DNA of 64,000 nucleotides from Whitmania pigra (taxonomy: Eukaryota; Annelida; Clitellata; Hirudinida; Haemopidae). The DNA lies in NCBI GenBank assembly GCA_021613335.1, contig JAJTWR010000410.1, forward strand, positions 559,186 to 623,185, in the 5' to 3' direction. The position numbers and the translations under genes are program-made. The notes beneath the pieces are model-generated. The model had not been told where the DNA came from, did no database searches, and was given only the letters and a program-made list of their open reading frames with translations. Shown here piece by piece: positions 33,257-46,445 of this stretch (position 1 is its first letter; each line of letters begins with the position of its first letter).

Positions 33257-33675
33257 GTGGACATCCTGCCTGGCAAGGCATCGAATACCACCACAACCTC
33301 AATCTCTCGCATCCTGTGAAAGAACCAGAATTGAATGGGCAGTGTGGCAGCCAAATGATAAAATTGATTTGAGTCGAGACTGCTTAGGATCATTGTTTTG
33401 TTTACATTTATTTCCTGCTGAAGCTTCTTGACTGTTTCGTTAATCCTTCCATTTAATAACTGAAACTTGACCATTATCTCGGAAAATTACCATGATATCC
33501 TCAGTAATAGCAGCATTTTACAATGTATGCAGTCAAATCTTTTATTTGCATAATCATTGAGATGGAGTCTTTCCACATAAGCATACTGTTTCGTACCATC
33601 CATAGAGTTAATAAAAATGTTTTGTTCTGTGGATATTGGCTTGCTTATGCCTTATATTGGTAACATGTTTGTAGC
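33257..33675. other. 3' flank of the R-SNARE exons
   Basis: No coding signal; AATAAA-like sites are present (for example about 33,610). Confidence 0.4.
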
Positions 33676-33679
33676 CATT

Positions 33680-34001
33680 GATTGCAACTGTGATAACTCG
33701 TCAACAAAATTGCGCTTTGCTTATCTCAATGAGATTCACAGCTTTCCCACTGTCACAAGGCCCTCAAAACTGGAATGCCATGTATTACCTCGCCAATGCC
33801 CTTTCCCCACACTCCCATTCGAGATGTTTCTGGTCGGACACATCTAACTTTCTAAGAATTTCTATTCCGAGGAACAAGTTTAAGGTGAAGTCCTTCAAGT
33901 TCACCGCTCCTTGGACATGGAATGCTTTTACGGCTAACCTCATGGCCTCTGTATCGTTCAGCCAATTCAAGGCCAACCTCAAGAAACACTTCTTCTCATA
34001 G
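33680..34001 (+). pseudogene. CR1/L2-like LINE C-terminal relic
   Basis: The peptide IPRNKFKVKSFKFTAPWTWN, followed by ANLMASVSFSQFKANLKKHF, matches the terminal block of CR1/L2-type RT proteins ('vPRtr...ysF...P.lWN.LP...r....sf..FK..LKtyLF'). Only the last 60-100 codons remain. A stop follows, and then the TTA microsatellite begins 45 bp later, in the position of a LINE's 3' repeat tail. Confidence 0.7.
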
Positions 34002-34047
34002 CAACCAAGGACGGAGAGCCCTGACGCTTATGGAGCTGCACAAATTA

Positions 34048-34350
<303 letters not shown>

Positions 34351-34899
34351 ATCGACGACGACGATGATGATGACGTATAAGGTTCTTGTAACATCCAGAG
34401 ATTTATGCAAAGTTGATTATTGACGAATTCTAGCATCTTCTTTGTCTTATAAATTCAGCTGTAAACAGTTAATTCACAACAAAAAAGTTGGGAGATTATC
34501 TCGTCAAATGATGTACGACATTACGACATTGGCAGGTCTATCGACGTTTTTGATCCGAAAATCCGGAAGAAACTCTTTGCAATAACGAACATTCATCTCG
34601 CCGTTTCACATCTTAACATATTTCGTTTTTGAGGAAAGCTCACTCCAGAAGAGAAATTGTCTTGAAGATCCGATGGATTCATTTTTATTATTCTCATTAT
34701 TATTATATACAAATATCAGTGCGCTTTTATCAGACTCCGATAACCTTAAATATAAGTTTCCTCCGATTGAACCCTCCGTTATTAAACTGCGATTTGTTCT
34801 GAATCATACTCATCAAGTTAAAGACATTAATAAAATACTGTTGGGCTGACGGAATTTACTTCTTCGATGCTCTCAGAGGGAATGAGCAAACGTTTCTAA

Positions 34900-35291
34900 T
34901 TTCATTGCTTTTGGCGAGAATCAGATCGCAGAATGAAGTTCATCTGGAATAGCAGCGACTAGAAGGCGGACGTACTGCACATTCTGCCTTGAAATTGCCA
35001 CTGAACATGCACATCAACGAAGCACCCGCTTGCAACATCGCCAAAAACAGCGCAATGGCAAAGATTCTACAGATATGCACATTGATCGTTTGGGACGAAT
35101 GCTCGATGGCCCACAAGAAGTCACTGGAGGCGCTGGACAGAACGTTAAAAGATCTTCGTGACAACCAAAACATGATTCTGTTGTACGATGATTTCCGTCA
35201 GACTCTTCCAGTTATTACCCGATCAACTGTAGCTGATGAAATAAAAGCCTGCTTAAAAGCGGTACAGATTCCAGTTGATGCGAGGCGGTGA
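34900..35291 (+). pseudogene. Helitron Pif1-type helicase fragment
   Basis: Frame 34,989-35,291 encodes ALKLPLNMHINEAPACNIAK, then MAKILQICTLIVWDECSMAH (Walker B-like DEC with the helicase 'WDE' block), KKSLEALDRTLKDLRDN and FRQTLPVITRSTVADEI. These match the Helitron Pif1 helicase region from the motif after Walker A to motif III. The Walker A lysine loop would lie upstream, and only EGGRTAHSA (shifted frame, about 34,962-34,988) is seen. The glycine-rich 'LAGDFRQ' is reduced to LLYDDFRQ. This is a fragment of a rolling-circle transposon, not a host helicase. Confidence 0.85.
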
Positions 35292-35399
35292 TGGTCTCAT
35301 GTAGCAGTGGAGCATTAACTGTGATCTGAATGAGGAAGTGATCGCTTTCTGGATTTTTTGGGAGTACCTTCCACGATGATCTGCATGCAAGTTTAGAAG

Positions 35400-35650
35400 A
35401 GTTTATGTATTGGCGAGGACGGGAGATTCTCGCCGACTTGATTGATTTTTCGCATTGGCTGTTTAATGCAGAAACGCTGCTGGCTCTCTTTTACCATGCG
35501 CTGACTTGATTGAAGGCACTCTTCTCTCGTTGGCTGTCTAACGCAGATGCTAATGACTGTCTCTTTTTCGTGAGCCTACTTGACTGGAGGCTTCTCGACG
35601 ACTGAATTGAAGGCTTTCCTTTCCTCCCATTGGCTGTCTAATGTAGACAC
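35400..35650. repeat. Three imperfect tandem units (70-100 bp)
   Basis: Units share 'GACTTGATTGA', then 'TTGGCTGTCTAA.G.AGA' and 'CTGTCTCTTTTT'. They sit where the 3' untranslated region of the minus-strand RLE LINE (copy 4) should be. Confidence 0.7.
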
Positions 35651-36243
35651 GCTACTGCCTGTCTCTTTTTGTCCACAGCCAGTGTGATGCCGTTTCGGCA
35701 GACGTCCATTGCCTTGCTTCCTTCTCTGCCGGGGAGGCCAATTTCTTTCAGGAAAGTGTAACTAGACTTACCCACCAATCCCCGTGCTCCGATTTCGATG
35801 GCGAAGAGATGCACCCTGTACCTTTTGTCAGTAAGGTCCATACTGAGCTCGGAGTACCTTTCCTTTTTGAGCACGTTGCTTTGCTTCATCCTGTCTTCCC
35901 AAGGAACTGTCAGTTCTGTCATGATGTCTGTGTTCCTGGATGCCAATATTGCGTATGGCCTTTGTCCACTCTTTTGAATCACTTAGGGATAGTCGGATTT
36001 CCTTGGCCAGCCACCTGAAAGGAAACATCACTGCGATGAGGAGTTGATGTGGCGCTGACCCATATGCATTCGCCAGATCAGGCCAGACATATAAGGTCAA
36101 GCGATTCCTCCTTGCCTGCTGAATTGATTCTCGAAAATCATGGTGGTGTGCTCGATACGCCCTGGCACACCTGGCACTCTCCCTTTCTGGATTGTCGTGT
36201 TGGGCATGACACTCTTGATTTCCTCATAGGATGGTACCACTAA
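35638..36243 (-). pseudogene. RLE-type LINE, copy 4: RT piece joined to endonuclease piece
   Basis: Minus-strand peptides. About 36,110-36,170 gives GRIEHTTMIFENQFSRQ. About 36,030-36,080 gives LYVWPDLANAYGSAPHQLL, an RT motif with the first catalytic Asp (family 'WLDLANAYGSVPH'). About 35,870-35,950 gives SRNTDIMTELTVPWEDRM, and then SELSMDLTDKRYRVHLFAIE and IGARGLVGKSS. The rest of RT, including YADD, and the knuckle are missing between them. The copy is therefore internally deleted and frameshifted. It ties the ELTVPWE domain to an RT of the same element family. Confidence 0.8.
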
Positions 36244-36249
36244 GTTGAA

Positions 36250-36929
36250 TTTTATTGATGGATGCTGAAAAGAGGAAGAGGACCTCTAAGGTTTCCTCTC
36301 GTCAGAAATTTTACAGCATAGAACTGGCTTACCATCCTCTGCACCGGTTGAGCGGCTCTTTCCATATTCAGGGGTGGTACTTAATAGAAAGAGATCTTGC
36401 ATGGCTTTTATAATTTCAATGCTAATTTTCAACAACAGCCGCTTTTAAAGGCATGAACTTATACTGTGATAAAGCTTTAAATTCCTTTGCAAGGCACGGA
36501 ACGATGTTACATTTTTTTTAGTGTCAACTGGTAATTTGTATTTTGAATAAAAGTCATAAAATTTCAAAATACGTATTTTATATTTTAAAATTTTTTAGCT
36601 CTTCGAAAGAAGTATTTCAGTATTTGGTATTTCAAATATAAAATTCAAAAGTATTTCAAAATACTCAGTGGCCAGTATTTTGCCCATCTCTGGCGGTAGC
36701 GTCTCCTTCTTATACCCACATCCGACGGTATCTCTGGTCTTTGACCGCCTTATCCTTCATTGCCCCATCCATTCGGAAGTGTAATTTTATTTATTACATA
36801 TTTATTACTTTATAGCAATAAAATATTAAACATTCTGATCAATTAACCAATTTAGCAATATCTATAAATACCTTTGGCTGAGAGTAGTATATCATCAGAA
36901 CATCAAATTCACCGATCGTATTAAAAATT
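36250..36929. other. Noncoding, with a hAT-like terminus near 36,690
   Basis: Around 36,530-36,700 the sequence alternates AAAATAC/GTATTT motifs and ends 'GCCCATCTCTG', the reverse of the 'CAGAGATGGGCAAAATAC' start common to hAT elements. No gene was seen. Confidence 0.45.
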
Positions 36930-39900
36930 ATGTTGAGTGAGTCAGATATCACTGCGCTATATGGTAAGATTATTAATTGCAAATGTTTAAAACTGCAAAC
37001 TATGCACATAAATTGATAGACGGATGATTATAAAAACTGGAAGTTTTGACATTATAAAAACGCTGCTAAAATTCATCCGAACATTAAGTTTTGGTAATAC
37101 AAATATTTAGGGCTTAAAACTCTGCGGGCACAAAACTCTGTTGAAAATCTTATGAGCGTCTAGGAATGGAGTTAAAAACGGAACAAATCGGTTCAACGCC
37201 TAGGGAAGCGGGATTACGCAGAGGGATTTTGGACTTGCACGTAATATCTTATAAATTGTGACCTTTTAAAATAAGAGTTCCACGCGATCTAGCATAACGT
37301 TCAAACGCTCAAAAATTTAATTTAAGCGTTATCAAGCTGTTTTTAAAACGTGCACTAGGAATGTATTTGTAATAGGCTTTTTAATAGGAAGTTATTGATG
37401 CATTCAAGGTATTTAAACCCTTAAATATTCTAATATTAATTTAAACATTCTTAGATGATCCACAGGCATTGGTTAAACAAATAAAAAGTTGTGAAGTAAG
37501 AATTGAAAAATATTCAAATTAATTGGATTCATTACTTACTATTTCTACTAACTATTATTATTTGAATTAATAAAAGATTTATTTTTTTAATGCAGTTTTG
37601 TTTAATTTCAGTATTACGAATCTTCAAAAAAAAAATATTCGACCACTTGCATTAGTTCTTAGGTAAAGTTTAAGCCTAATTATATAATTATTTATAGAAT
37701 TACATTAATAAGCAATTGTGTAATTGAAAGAATTAAGCGCAGATGAAACGATCAACCTATGATTTAGTAAATAAATAATATTTTTGTAAAAATCCTTTCC
37801 GAGACACTCATTAAATCTCCAGTTCTCTCCTTCCAAAATTGTCGGACCCTTCCCTTTCTGCAATCGACGATATAATTTTTGAAAATGACCCCGCAGAAGA
37901 TGTATCAGGAACAAGTGAGATTCCAACTGCAACTTTTAAGTGGATGATAAAATTACTAATTATTATTATTGATGATTAATGACATTACACACAATTGCTT
38001 GATATTAAATGCATTGCATTTAGTTTATCTTTTTGATTGTAATCGGATGTGAACGCACAATCATCATCAGCATCACCATCATCATCATCAACATCGTTAA
38101 CCGTTTGCATATCATAGCGCCCTTATCATTGATGTTCTTTAGAGGTTTCGGTTGGGTTACTATTAGGATATATACGACTGGCCCCCGGATTTAGCAGTGG
38201 TCGGAACTTGTCCCACCAACCAACCAGAAAACTGTTTTTGATTGTCAGTTGTTTTTGGAATCACCAACTGCCTCTCCTAAATAAATCCTGCCTTTACGCG
38301 ACTGTTGCTTATAGCGCAACCTATTATGTTAAACTGCACTATATTTTTGATCTAATTTGTAATAAGATATTATTAATAAATGAGGACAGTAATAGTTGAT
38401 TTATATGATGCATTAGCATAAAAGATGTGACAAATAACAAGAAATGATAGCTATAATCATGCTTTGGTCGCGATGGGATATAATGAGGTATGTTAAGTTA
38501 ATTAATAGATTAATTCAATTATTGTGTACTAATTTTTAAAGAATTAACAAATGCGTTTATTTGTTAAAGTAACACTAAATAAAAAAGTGGATAATTTACC
38601 AATTAACAAATTATTAATAATAGAAGAAACGAATTCCTCTTTCTACAGATGTCTAATTGCGTATTTACGGCTTCCTCAAGACTTTCAAGACACATGCAGA
38701 AAATAGGATGTTTTCATAAAAATAGTCAATGTGGTTTTAGATAAATACCCGGAGGTCATCATTAATTCAGAAATCAGTATAGATGATTGTCATGGTGATT
38801 ATTCAACTATTTAAAAAAAATATTTTAGATTTTTAAATTAATCTATCTAAGCGAAAAATAAGTGCATGGACTTAAAAATCAAAACTGATTCCTCTCAACT
38901 TAATGAACTGTATCATTCGTATTTGCAACTCAGTTTCTAAGGTACATAAAATTGAAATATGTATTTTGTTTAAGATTTGTTCTCCTTGCTTTGGTTCGAG
39001 CCTTTGTTACAAGACGATCAGTCAAAAAGAAGAGAGCAATGGTTGTCGGAACAAAGTACGTTTAATTATGCTCATTGAATTAAATGATTAATTTGAACCA
39101 ATTCTCTAAACATTAAATTGGGTTTTATTTATTACAATAACTAATATTAAATAATTTAATAAAATAATATTCGAGAACTCACTTCGATAATTTAACAATA
39201 TAAAGGTTGTGGCCAATTATATCCATAAAGTTTACAAATTAAATTTAATCTAAATTAACGTTTATTTATGCCTATTTATTTAATTATGTTTTATTCGTTT
39301 ACAAATTTTCAATAGCTGCAAAAATTTTGGAAAAACTTCCCTTGAAAAATTTTGGATTTTGTTCTCGTATTGTTTTAAATGAGCAATGGATTATTGAGGA
39401 ATTTTATGACATACCGAGATACTATGGTCCTGAGTTTATAAGATTTCTGATGAGTTCATGGGATAGATGCAAGGACAGTTACAACAAACAACTCTTCGAC
39501 TACTTCACCTCAGCAACCACAGAAGACCAAAAGATCAGGAGGATCGAGGATTTCATAGATGGCTTTAGTTTTCGGGAATCATTAGGGCACATTTCACGAT
39601 TATCGAATTCTGAATTATTGTGCAAATTCATGCAGTACTGCAAGCGTGTTGTCGAGTATATCTTCTCTCTCTACATCGTAAGTCCTTGTAATTCATTTTA
39701 CTACGATCAACAACGAAAGTTGCTAATACCATGTAACATGATATTAATGATACTAACTAATATTTTACTTCAACAATAGACCATTCAGCGATATCCGACC
39801 ATATGCATGATAAATTTGCAAAAACGTTTCGGATACACCATTACTTCATACCTTCATAAGCATCATAAATGCTCCTCTTGCCTTCAAAGAACAAACTAAA

Positions 39901-40893
39901 AAACTGCTGGATAAACATTCAGTGAACTCAAACAAAACTTCACAAATTAGTAGAAATTTTAAAAAGGTTGTTCCTGTAAGGGAATCACTTTTTCATAATT
40001 TCATGATTGGTCTTCAATTACTGGAGATATTACATGCCACGATTTTAATGTTAGATGATTTACTTCCGATTAGTTTCAAAGTACATTACATAATTAGAAA
40101 AATATTTATTGCACCAAAAAGACCAAATCTAGTCAAATACAATTATATATTGTAGCAAATTTTATTTGTATTTTATGAATATCTTAATTGTAGTATTGTG
40201 GTATTTTATTAATGTCTTCAGCCTAATTTAATGAGTAGAACAATATTTTTGTTTGTTTAAATTTCAGACGAAATATACATGTCAACAAAGTATGATAGAG
40301 GTTAATTTTTTTTTAATTTGTATTCCTAATTATTTAAACATCGCTCGTATATTTTTTATATTTTAAATTCTAAGCTTCTAGGGCGGTCTTCTATCGACAT
40401 CGCCTCAGTAGTTTTTAGGCCAAGCAATTCTACCTTTAAGAATCAATGAATATATAAATAATCCTTCGGAAAGGGGACGCGATGATTGGTGGCTTCAAAT
40501 ATTGTTGGAGAATTGGTAAGAGACACACTCACAATTAAATATATGACATTGTATGTAAATGCGTATTATAAAATATCTATTTTTTTTAATTTTTGTCGTA
40601 AATATCAATTCAGTTAAGTAAAATTAAAGATATTTTATCTGAATGCAAATTTTCTTTTCAGTCCGTTTCTATTTCTGTGTCATGATGATGATGAAGCCCA
40701 CATGAAAAATCTAATAGAATTGTTGAACGGTGTTAACACTGGCAAGGTGAATTTTGCATTCGAGATCAAATTAAAAATTTTCTAGATAATCCTAACCCTG
40801 TTGGATAAATATAAAATATTACTTTAATAACAGGAAGCGAAAGAAGGGCTCCATTTTGCCATAAATAGAACTTATTTTAACCCATGGTATTAA
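36930..40893 (+). CDS. Unrecognised multi-exon host gene
   Basis: Exons supported by splice sites: 36,930-36,963 (start, MLSESDITALY); 37,455-37,495; 37,612-37,662; 37,823-37,939 (acidic, IDDIIFENDPAEDVSG); 38,975-39,055 (FSLLWFEPLLQDDQSKRRE); 39,316-39,677 (120 codons, QWIIEEFYDIPRYYGPEFIR); 40,419-40,515 (RGRDDWWLQILLEN); 40,662-40,746 (FLFLCHDDDEAHMKNLIELL); 40,834-40,893 (stop, INRTYFNPWY). Joins 1-2, 3-4, 38,975-39,316 and the last three close in phase. Join 2-3 fails by one base at an A10 run (37,626-37,635). Exons at about 38.6 kb and 39.8-40.0 kb are uncertain. The composition suggests an all-helical protein with no signal peptide or membrane span. I do not recognise the family. Confidence 0.55.
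38155..38335 (-). repeat. Interspersed repeat, minus-oriented copy (family A)
   Basis: Reverse complement of 2,789-2,985 with small indels; see that copy. It sits in a presumed intron of the unrecognised gene. Confidence 0.65.
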
Positions 40894-42300
40894 TACATTG
40901 ACGTATTTTAATAAGAGGAGTAGAAGCTCCACTTTGCCATAAATATCACCAGCTATAGAATTAATCCGCATCTATTGCATCGTACAAGAATTAACATTCT
41001 TCACTGTTATAAGAACTTTCGTAACCAATTCTTAAAAAATAAAAATCATAATTTCACTTGATTTGTATCGTGAGGACTTAAAATAATTGATAACATTGAT
41101 TTCATACATCCTATTCGGATATGTAAGGCACTCAAAAAATCGGCTAAAGTACAAACATAAATGCAACATTATTTGTCTTAAAGCAACTTTCTTATGGTTA
41201 GAAATTCATCTGTTCCATGATAGTGAGCAATGGAACTTGCACAAATGCAGAAGGCATCTTATTATAATTGTTACATTTTAAAGCCAAAATCATCATAAAA
41301 CGGCCATAAACTATATGAATTTATACACAAATCCTAGATGGTACATCAATATTTAAATAACACATAAATTGCCTGGAAATATTAATCATGAATGGTTTGA
41401 GTTAATATGGTATCCGTAGAACATCACGCTTGCGTGATGCACGCATGGCATAATGACTAACGGCAAAGTCTCTCGCGGGGGTTTCGACTGGTCAAGAAGA
41501 GGAGAAAAACCAATTACTCTTGAATGTATGGCCACAAAAGGTTAATTATACTCTCTCATCTGGCTTTACTCTCCCATTAATGCCTTACAAACTAAACTAT
41601 GTTATCTTTGTTCTTGATAATTATGCGCAAATTAAGTTGAATTGGTTCACTAGACTGCTAGTGGTTTTTTTTTTTAGTATATTAAGACGGGTTTTAAATA
41701 TGCGGATGGGCAGCATATGGCCCTCAGACTGTTTTTGGCTGTACATGGTAATGTGACCCGTTTCGTCCTGAGAAAGATGGCCATGAAACTACTTGTTCTG
41801 TTCAGGTCTACATGCATTTGCAAACATACATTTTCTACCATAAACATTAACAAGCTGTCTTAATAATATGTTATTAGCTGCGCTCCAATCTAACTGATGT
41901 TCACGTGCAGTCTTTACTGAGAATTTCTTCGTCCAATGCATTCTACATGCAGCCATAGTTCAAACAACTTTTATCGATCACATATGACTCATTGACTTCA
42001 GCAGCTATTGAAGTATATTACGTTAAATTCATTAAATACGATTTATTCCTTGCATAGGTGGATAAATAAGCGATTAAGGTATTGATTTAGTAATCTGACC
42101 CGCCAAGGTCTTCATTTTCCCATATCCGACCCCCCCCCCGACTGGAGAAGTTACCCACCCCTGGCATAGTGTCTCGCTATTCAGAGTCTATTTATAGCTC
42201 TCCCTATAGACATTGGTGGACGATAGAAAAAGAGACGTCCATTATAATGTTTATAAAATACTGGCTTTGTCATGTATGTAGCTTAAAGAATCTGCATTGT
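40894..42300. other. Noncoding with a possible nonautonomous hAT element
   Basis: Near 41,705-41,760 'GCATATGGCCCTCAGACTG' and near 42,140-42,165 'CCCACCCCTGG' resemble the inner and outer ends of hAT elements of the 'CAGGGGTGGGcAAACT...CGGCCC' type. The two ends are not symmetrical enough to delimit it. Nothing else was recognised. Confidence 0.35.
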
Positions 42301-42307
42301 ATTTAGT

Positions 42308-42450
42308 TATTTGTCTTTTATTAATGTTCAGTGCATAACTAGATGATTAGGACAGGCCAAAGAATCTCGATAGCTCTCCTCCTAGATATTGATATCGTTA
42401 AGAATGATGTAATTAAGAGCAACCTCAAGACCAACTCAACCAAAAACGAA
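42308..42450 (-). mobile_element. 3' end of an I-type LINE (third copy of the terminus)
   Basis: Reading minus, 'CCTAATCATCTAGTTATG' is followed by 'CATTAATAAA' and a short AT tail. This is the same 3' terminus as at 3,175-3,240 and 28,945-29,050. Confidence 0.65.
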
Positions 42451-43431
42451 TAGTGATTTTTTTCCCAGATGCCATTTCAAGAAGACTAATAAATCAGCAA
42501 ACAATCTCCTTATCAATGCAAAATTTCATACTCTAGATCAGGTACTTCATTGGGGGGAGGGCCAGGACAGCAACATCCTCATGTTGTGAGGGTTTTCCAC
42601 CTTGGAAAAAAGTTTAAGTTTAAATCCCTGCTCTAGATTGAGTTGCCGCCTAAGATGATTGTATTTATGACATCGAAGAAGTCCAATCGTTATTTAATGA
42701 GAATCACGATTCCCAATCTCAACGTTACAACTCAGCACAAGTGTATTAAATTTCAGCAATTTCAAATAAGAATTCTTCAAGCTCAGAACTTCCCCTTCAA
42801 AAAGTAAACCAATAATATTGATGGTCATACCTTTACTTAGATACGTAGATAAATGAGGAGCATCATCAACCCATGAGTCAGTTTCAGCCTGCTGTGTGAT
42901 CCCATCAACAAACAAGAGAGGCCATCTAGTAAACTCATCATAACTTTGCTTTACCAATTTTGAACTCTATGCTAGTTCCATTCCTCTCACATTCATTGCA
43001 GGTTGTATACTTCCTTTGAATTTTAGGAATTCCAGACCATGTTAAGCTGCAGCAGCCTCTCACTGGATGACCTCAAATTTGTCTAGAGTGATGATTTCAG
43101 CCAATTTAGGTCATTCCGGGGCCAAAAATTATCATTAGAACAACAACAATTGAGTGAAACACTTTAATATGATAACTATGCCTCGCACAACGACATTATG
43201 TTACACTTCTTTTAAGTTATTATGATTCTTCTCAACAATACAGGTCAAAAGCAGAACGACACCAGTCATGATGAAACAGAAACTCACCTAATTAATTTAG
43301 TCAATGAATCATGGAAAAACACAACAGAAATGTATCTATATGACTGCTTGTGCAAAAGAAAAAATCAAAAGATGATATTAGTCATTAAAGATTACAAGCG
43401 CAGAAGAGAGAAACAAACTTGCATCGAGAAA
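42451..43431. other. Downstream region of DNAJB; no convincing gene
   Basis: A minus-strand frame at 42,835-42,960 (DEFTRWPLLFVDGITQQAET) has some protein-like character but no splice partner or family. The part next to 43,432 should be the DNAJB 3' untranslated region. Confidence 0.4.
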
Positions 43432-44555
43432 TTACTTTGGGAGAAGTTCTGCAATTTTGTTACGGACAGGGAGAGGTAAAGTATCAGGAAAGTGGATGTC
43501 AAACTCAATGATGAGATCACCTCTCTTTGATGGATCCTTAGGAAACGGGAGACCTTCATTCGGGATGCGAATTTTTGTTGATGGGTTAATGATTTCAGAC
43601 AAGGATTTGGTGATCTTGCTTCCATCTAAATTTGGAACCTTGACAGTTGTCCCCAGAATGGCCTAAAATTATTTTAAAAAATACTTTGCATTCCGACCAT
43701 CTCACATGATGCATAAGCATTAAAAGCATTTGGACAAAGCACAATATTAATAATAAGATAAGTCACCTCTCTAAGGCTGATTTTACACTTATATTTGATG
43801 TTTGAGCCATCTCTTTCAAATAGAGGATGAGGCTTGTCTTGAATAACGAAAACAATGTCAGCAGGGATTTTATTTGGACTCTGATCACCTTCTTTGGGAA
43901 AAGTAACTTTAGTGCCTGCTTTCCATCCAGGCTTTACATCTATGGTTATTACTTTGTCCTCTGTTCTTGTGGTCCGTCTGTCAGGATTTAGCACTTTCTT
44001 TGTGATCTTCATCTTTTTGGTTGTCCCTTTATAAACTTCCTCAAGGCTCACCATAACATTATATGTTATAGTAGGATCCTGCTTTTTATGACTGTCTGCA
44101 GCTCCTTGAGAGTAACTTCTATGAACGCCTCCACCCATTGGGAAAAAGTTTGAAAACATACCATGATGTCCATCATCATCTACATCCATTCCAGTTCTAA
44201 ATGTAAATCCAGAGCCGCCAAGGTTTCCAAACATCTCAAATGGATTTTCTCCCTGGAAAAACATTCTGAAAGTTTCATGAGGATCTCCATGGAAAGTATA
44301 GCTAGTTCCTCCATCATTCTGACTTCCGCCTCCCCTTTTCAATCCTTCTTCGCCGTATTTATCATATATTTCTCTCTTGCTCGGATCGCTTAGAACGTCA
44401 TAGGCCTCCGCAATTTCTTTAAATTTTTCTTCCGCGCCAGCAGACTTATTTTTGTCAGGGTGATACTTCAGAGCCATTTTTCGATATGCTTTTTTAAGTT
44501 CTTCATCTGATGCTCCTTTCTGGATTCCAAGAATTTTGTAATAGTCTTTCCCCAT
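43432..44555 (-). CDS. DNAJB1-type class B Hsp40 co-chaperone
   Basis: Two exons, 44,555-43,767 and 43,662-43,432, join in phase (LRE|AIL) across a GTGACT/TTTTAG intron to give 339 residues, the length of human DNAJB1 (340). The J domain (residues 1-70) starts [10 protein letters not shown], contains the YHPDKNKS catalytic HPD and ends [19 protein letters not shown] Gly/Phe-rich linker follows (EGLKRGGGS to about residue 150). Client-binding domain I starts near [18 protein letters not shown], and domain II includes [20 protein letters not shown] with the terminal FPD. No zinc-finger region is present, which makes it class B. Known role: delivers clients to Hsp70 and stimulates its ATPase in cytosol and nucleus. 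A reading frame through the donor would append a spurious tail; the second exon shows the true C-terminus. Confidence 0.95.
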
Positions 44556-46445
44556 TTTGTTTCAAGAGGAGTATGCTCCAGCAAAACTAAAAGAAGGTTC
44601 GTAATGATTACAAAAGCTTGGCAACGTCACTTAAAGACGATTAAAAATGAGCATACCTTTTAAGTAGCAAAGTATTTTAGAATTATCTGCACAGCCACTT
44701 TAAAACGTTATCAATGACAGCGAAGCGCAGAAGTTCCACAACCCTCCAGAAGTATCTACGGAAGAAAACAAGGACGTGTGTAGCAAGCAGGATAGTAACA
44801 AATAATTCCGATATTGTATATTCACATGTAGGAATTTTAAGAATGTATTTTGCATATTGAATATGAACTAAAATAATTATTTTATCATAATAAATTCGCA
44901 AAAATCGTTGTAAGATCAGATTAATGATTTTTACATACTGTTAATAAAAAATATTTAAAGTGTTGATCAATATCTAATAAAAACGGCTTCACATAACAAG
45001 TTATTTGATGTTACTTAAATACTAACTATTTAATAAGAGGATAGGCATTTAAATGAAATAGCTATATGTGATCGCCTGTTAGCTGACAAACAATTTCCTG
45101 TTTTGTTAGATCATCCACCGAAAAGCAATGGTGTATAGCTGGCTTCTCTGGTGAGTCGACTCGTTACTGCAGCTCGAACGGCTTCGAAAGCGGGCAGCCC
45201 CAGGGCCGCCTAGAGAAAAAAAGTGCCTGTTCGATACTTTTTCAGGATACCCCTTCCCAGCACTAGCCTATCTAGAATCTAGATGATTCGGTTGGAAAGC
45301 CAAATATATAAAATAATAGAATGATATGAAGAATTCAAAAATCAAAATCTCTTATTTTCCATCTCAGCTCCCCAAAATTATTATACCTCCCCACCCCACA
45401 TAAAAAAAGTCTAGATTTGGAAAAATTAGGTGGGCCCCTCTTGAAAAGATTGAGAATTTCTATTTCAGCATCAAAGTAATAATAAAAATTTCAGGTCGAT
45501 TGCCCGTTCCAATTTTGAGCTTTAATGTTCACAGGCCCTCTAAACTTATCTAGGCCTCGGTGTGGCACCCCCTCTCGTGGGGCCAACCCACACCCCTAAA
45601 ATCTTGCTACTCAACATCAACATCCATATACAAGCCAACTCAAAAAAAGTTGGAAGCGCTTTCCTTGTCATATGGCAGCACTTTAATCCGGCGTGCTCCA
45701 GTGCCACAGCTTTCGCCAAAACCAACAAAGCAACATCATTAACGATTCCCTTACATTGACAAATCTCCCTCTTAACACCATCCAACTAAATTCTTACAAA
45801 TTTGTTTCATGACTCCAGTAATCACACAGCGCAGAACGTTGTAAGCCGATGTCAAGGATTCAATTGGAATTGTAATGATCTGCAAATGAGATATCCCAAG
45901 AGAAGTGAGGAGGCAGACTTTAAGCAAATGCATGAAAAAATCCTCATTTTCAAAGATTCCTAATGTCTATAAATTTCAAATTCCATTTGAAACACAGTTA
46001 AAGATGCTTGACATTTAAATCTATGTAAAAGAGAAGAAATTCAAACAAGGCAAGTTTAAAAGTTTAGATGAACATGGAATGGCAAATCACTGTTAGTAAG
46101 AGATAATCCTGCTCACAAAATGCATTTAAGGACAATAGCAACCTGCCACCAAATACAGTTCAGTAAGCAATAAAACTGTGCTCTTGCAGGTAATCAAACA
46201 AAATTTAGATTTATTCTCAATGATCTGAAAGAGCATCACAATTATCAGTTGATAACAAGCACATTATTGATACATTAGACCATAAAATAAAAGTAAAGTG
46301 TCAAATTTTGTATTTTATACAATCAGCACCCTTTTTGTTGTAACTGACAACAACATTAACAGAACTCCTCAGCAAAACCAAACAAAATGCTTGGCAAAAT
46401 GTCACCAGTCTTAATGTCCTAGACGAATTGAAAAGATATCTTGCT
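44556..46445. other. Intergenic between DNAJB and AP-3 delta
   Basis: No gene or known repeat recognised. Short frames near 45,550-45,780 lack any family signal. The left part should contain the DNAJB promoter and the right part the AP-3 delta 3' untranslated region. Confidence 0.45.

Noticed and set aside
43674..43766. Extended 293-residue DNAJB reading frame
   Set aside because: The extra tail is intron read-through; the real second exon at 43,662-43,432 supplies the conserved C-terminus.
45546..45785. Small frames on both strands
   Set aside because: No homology signal, splice sites or conserved composition.
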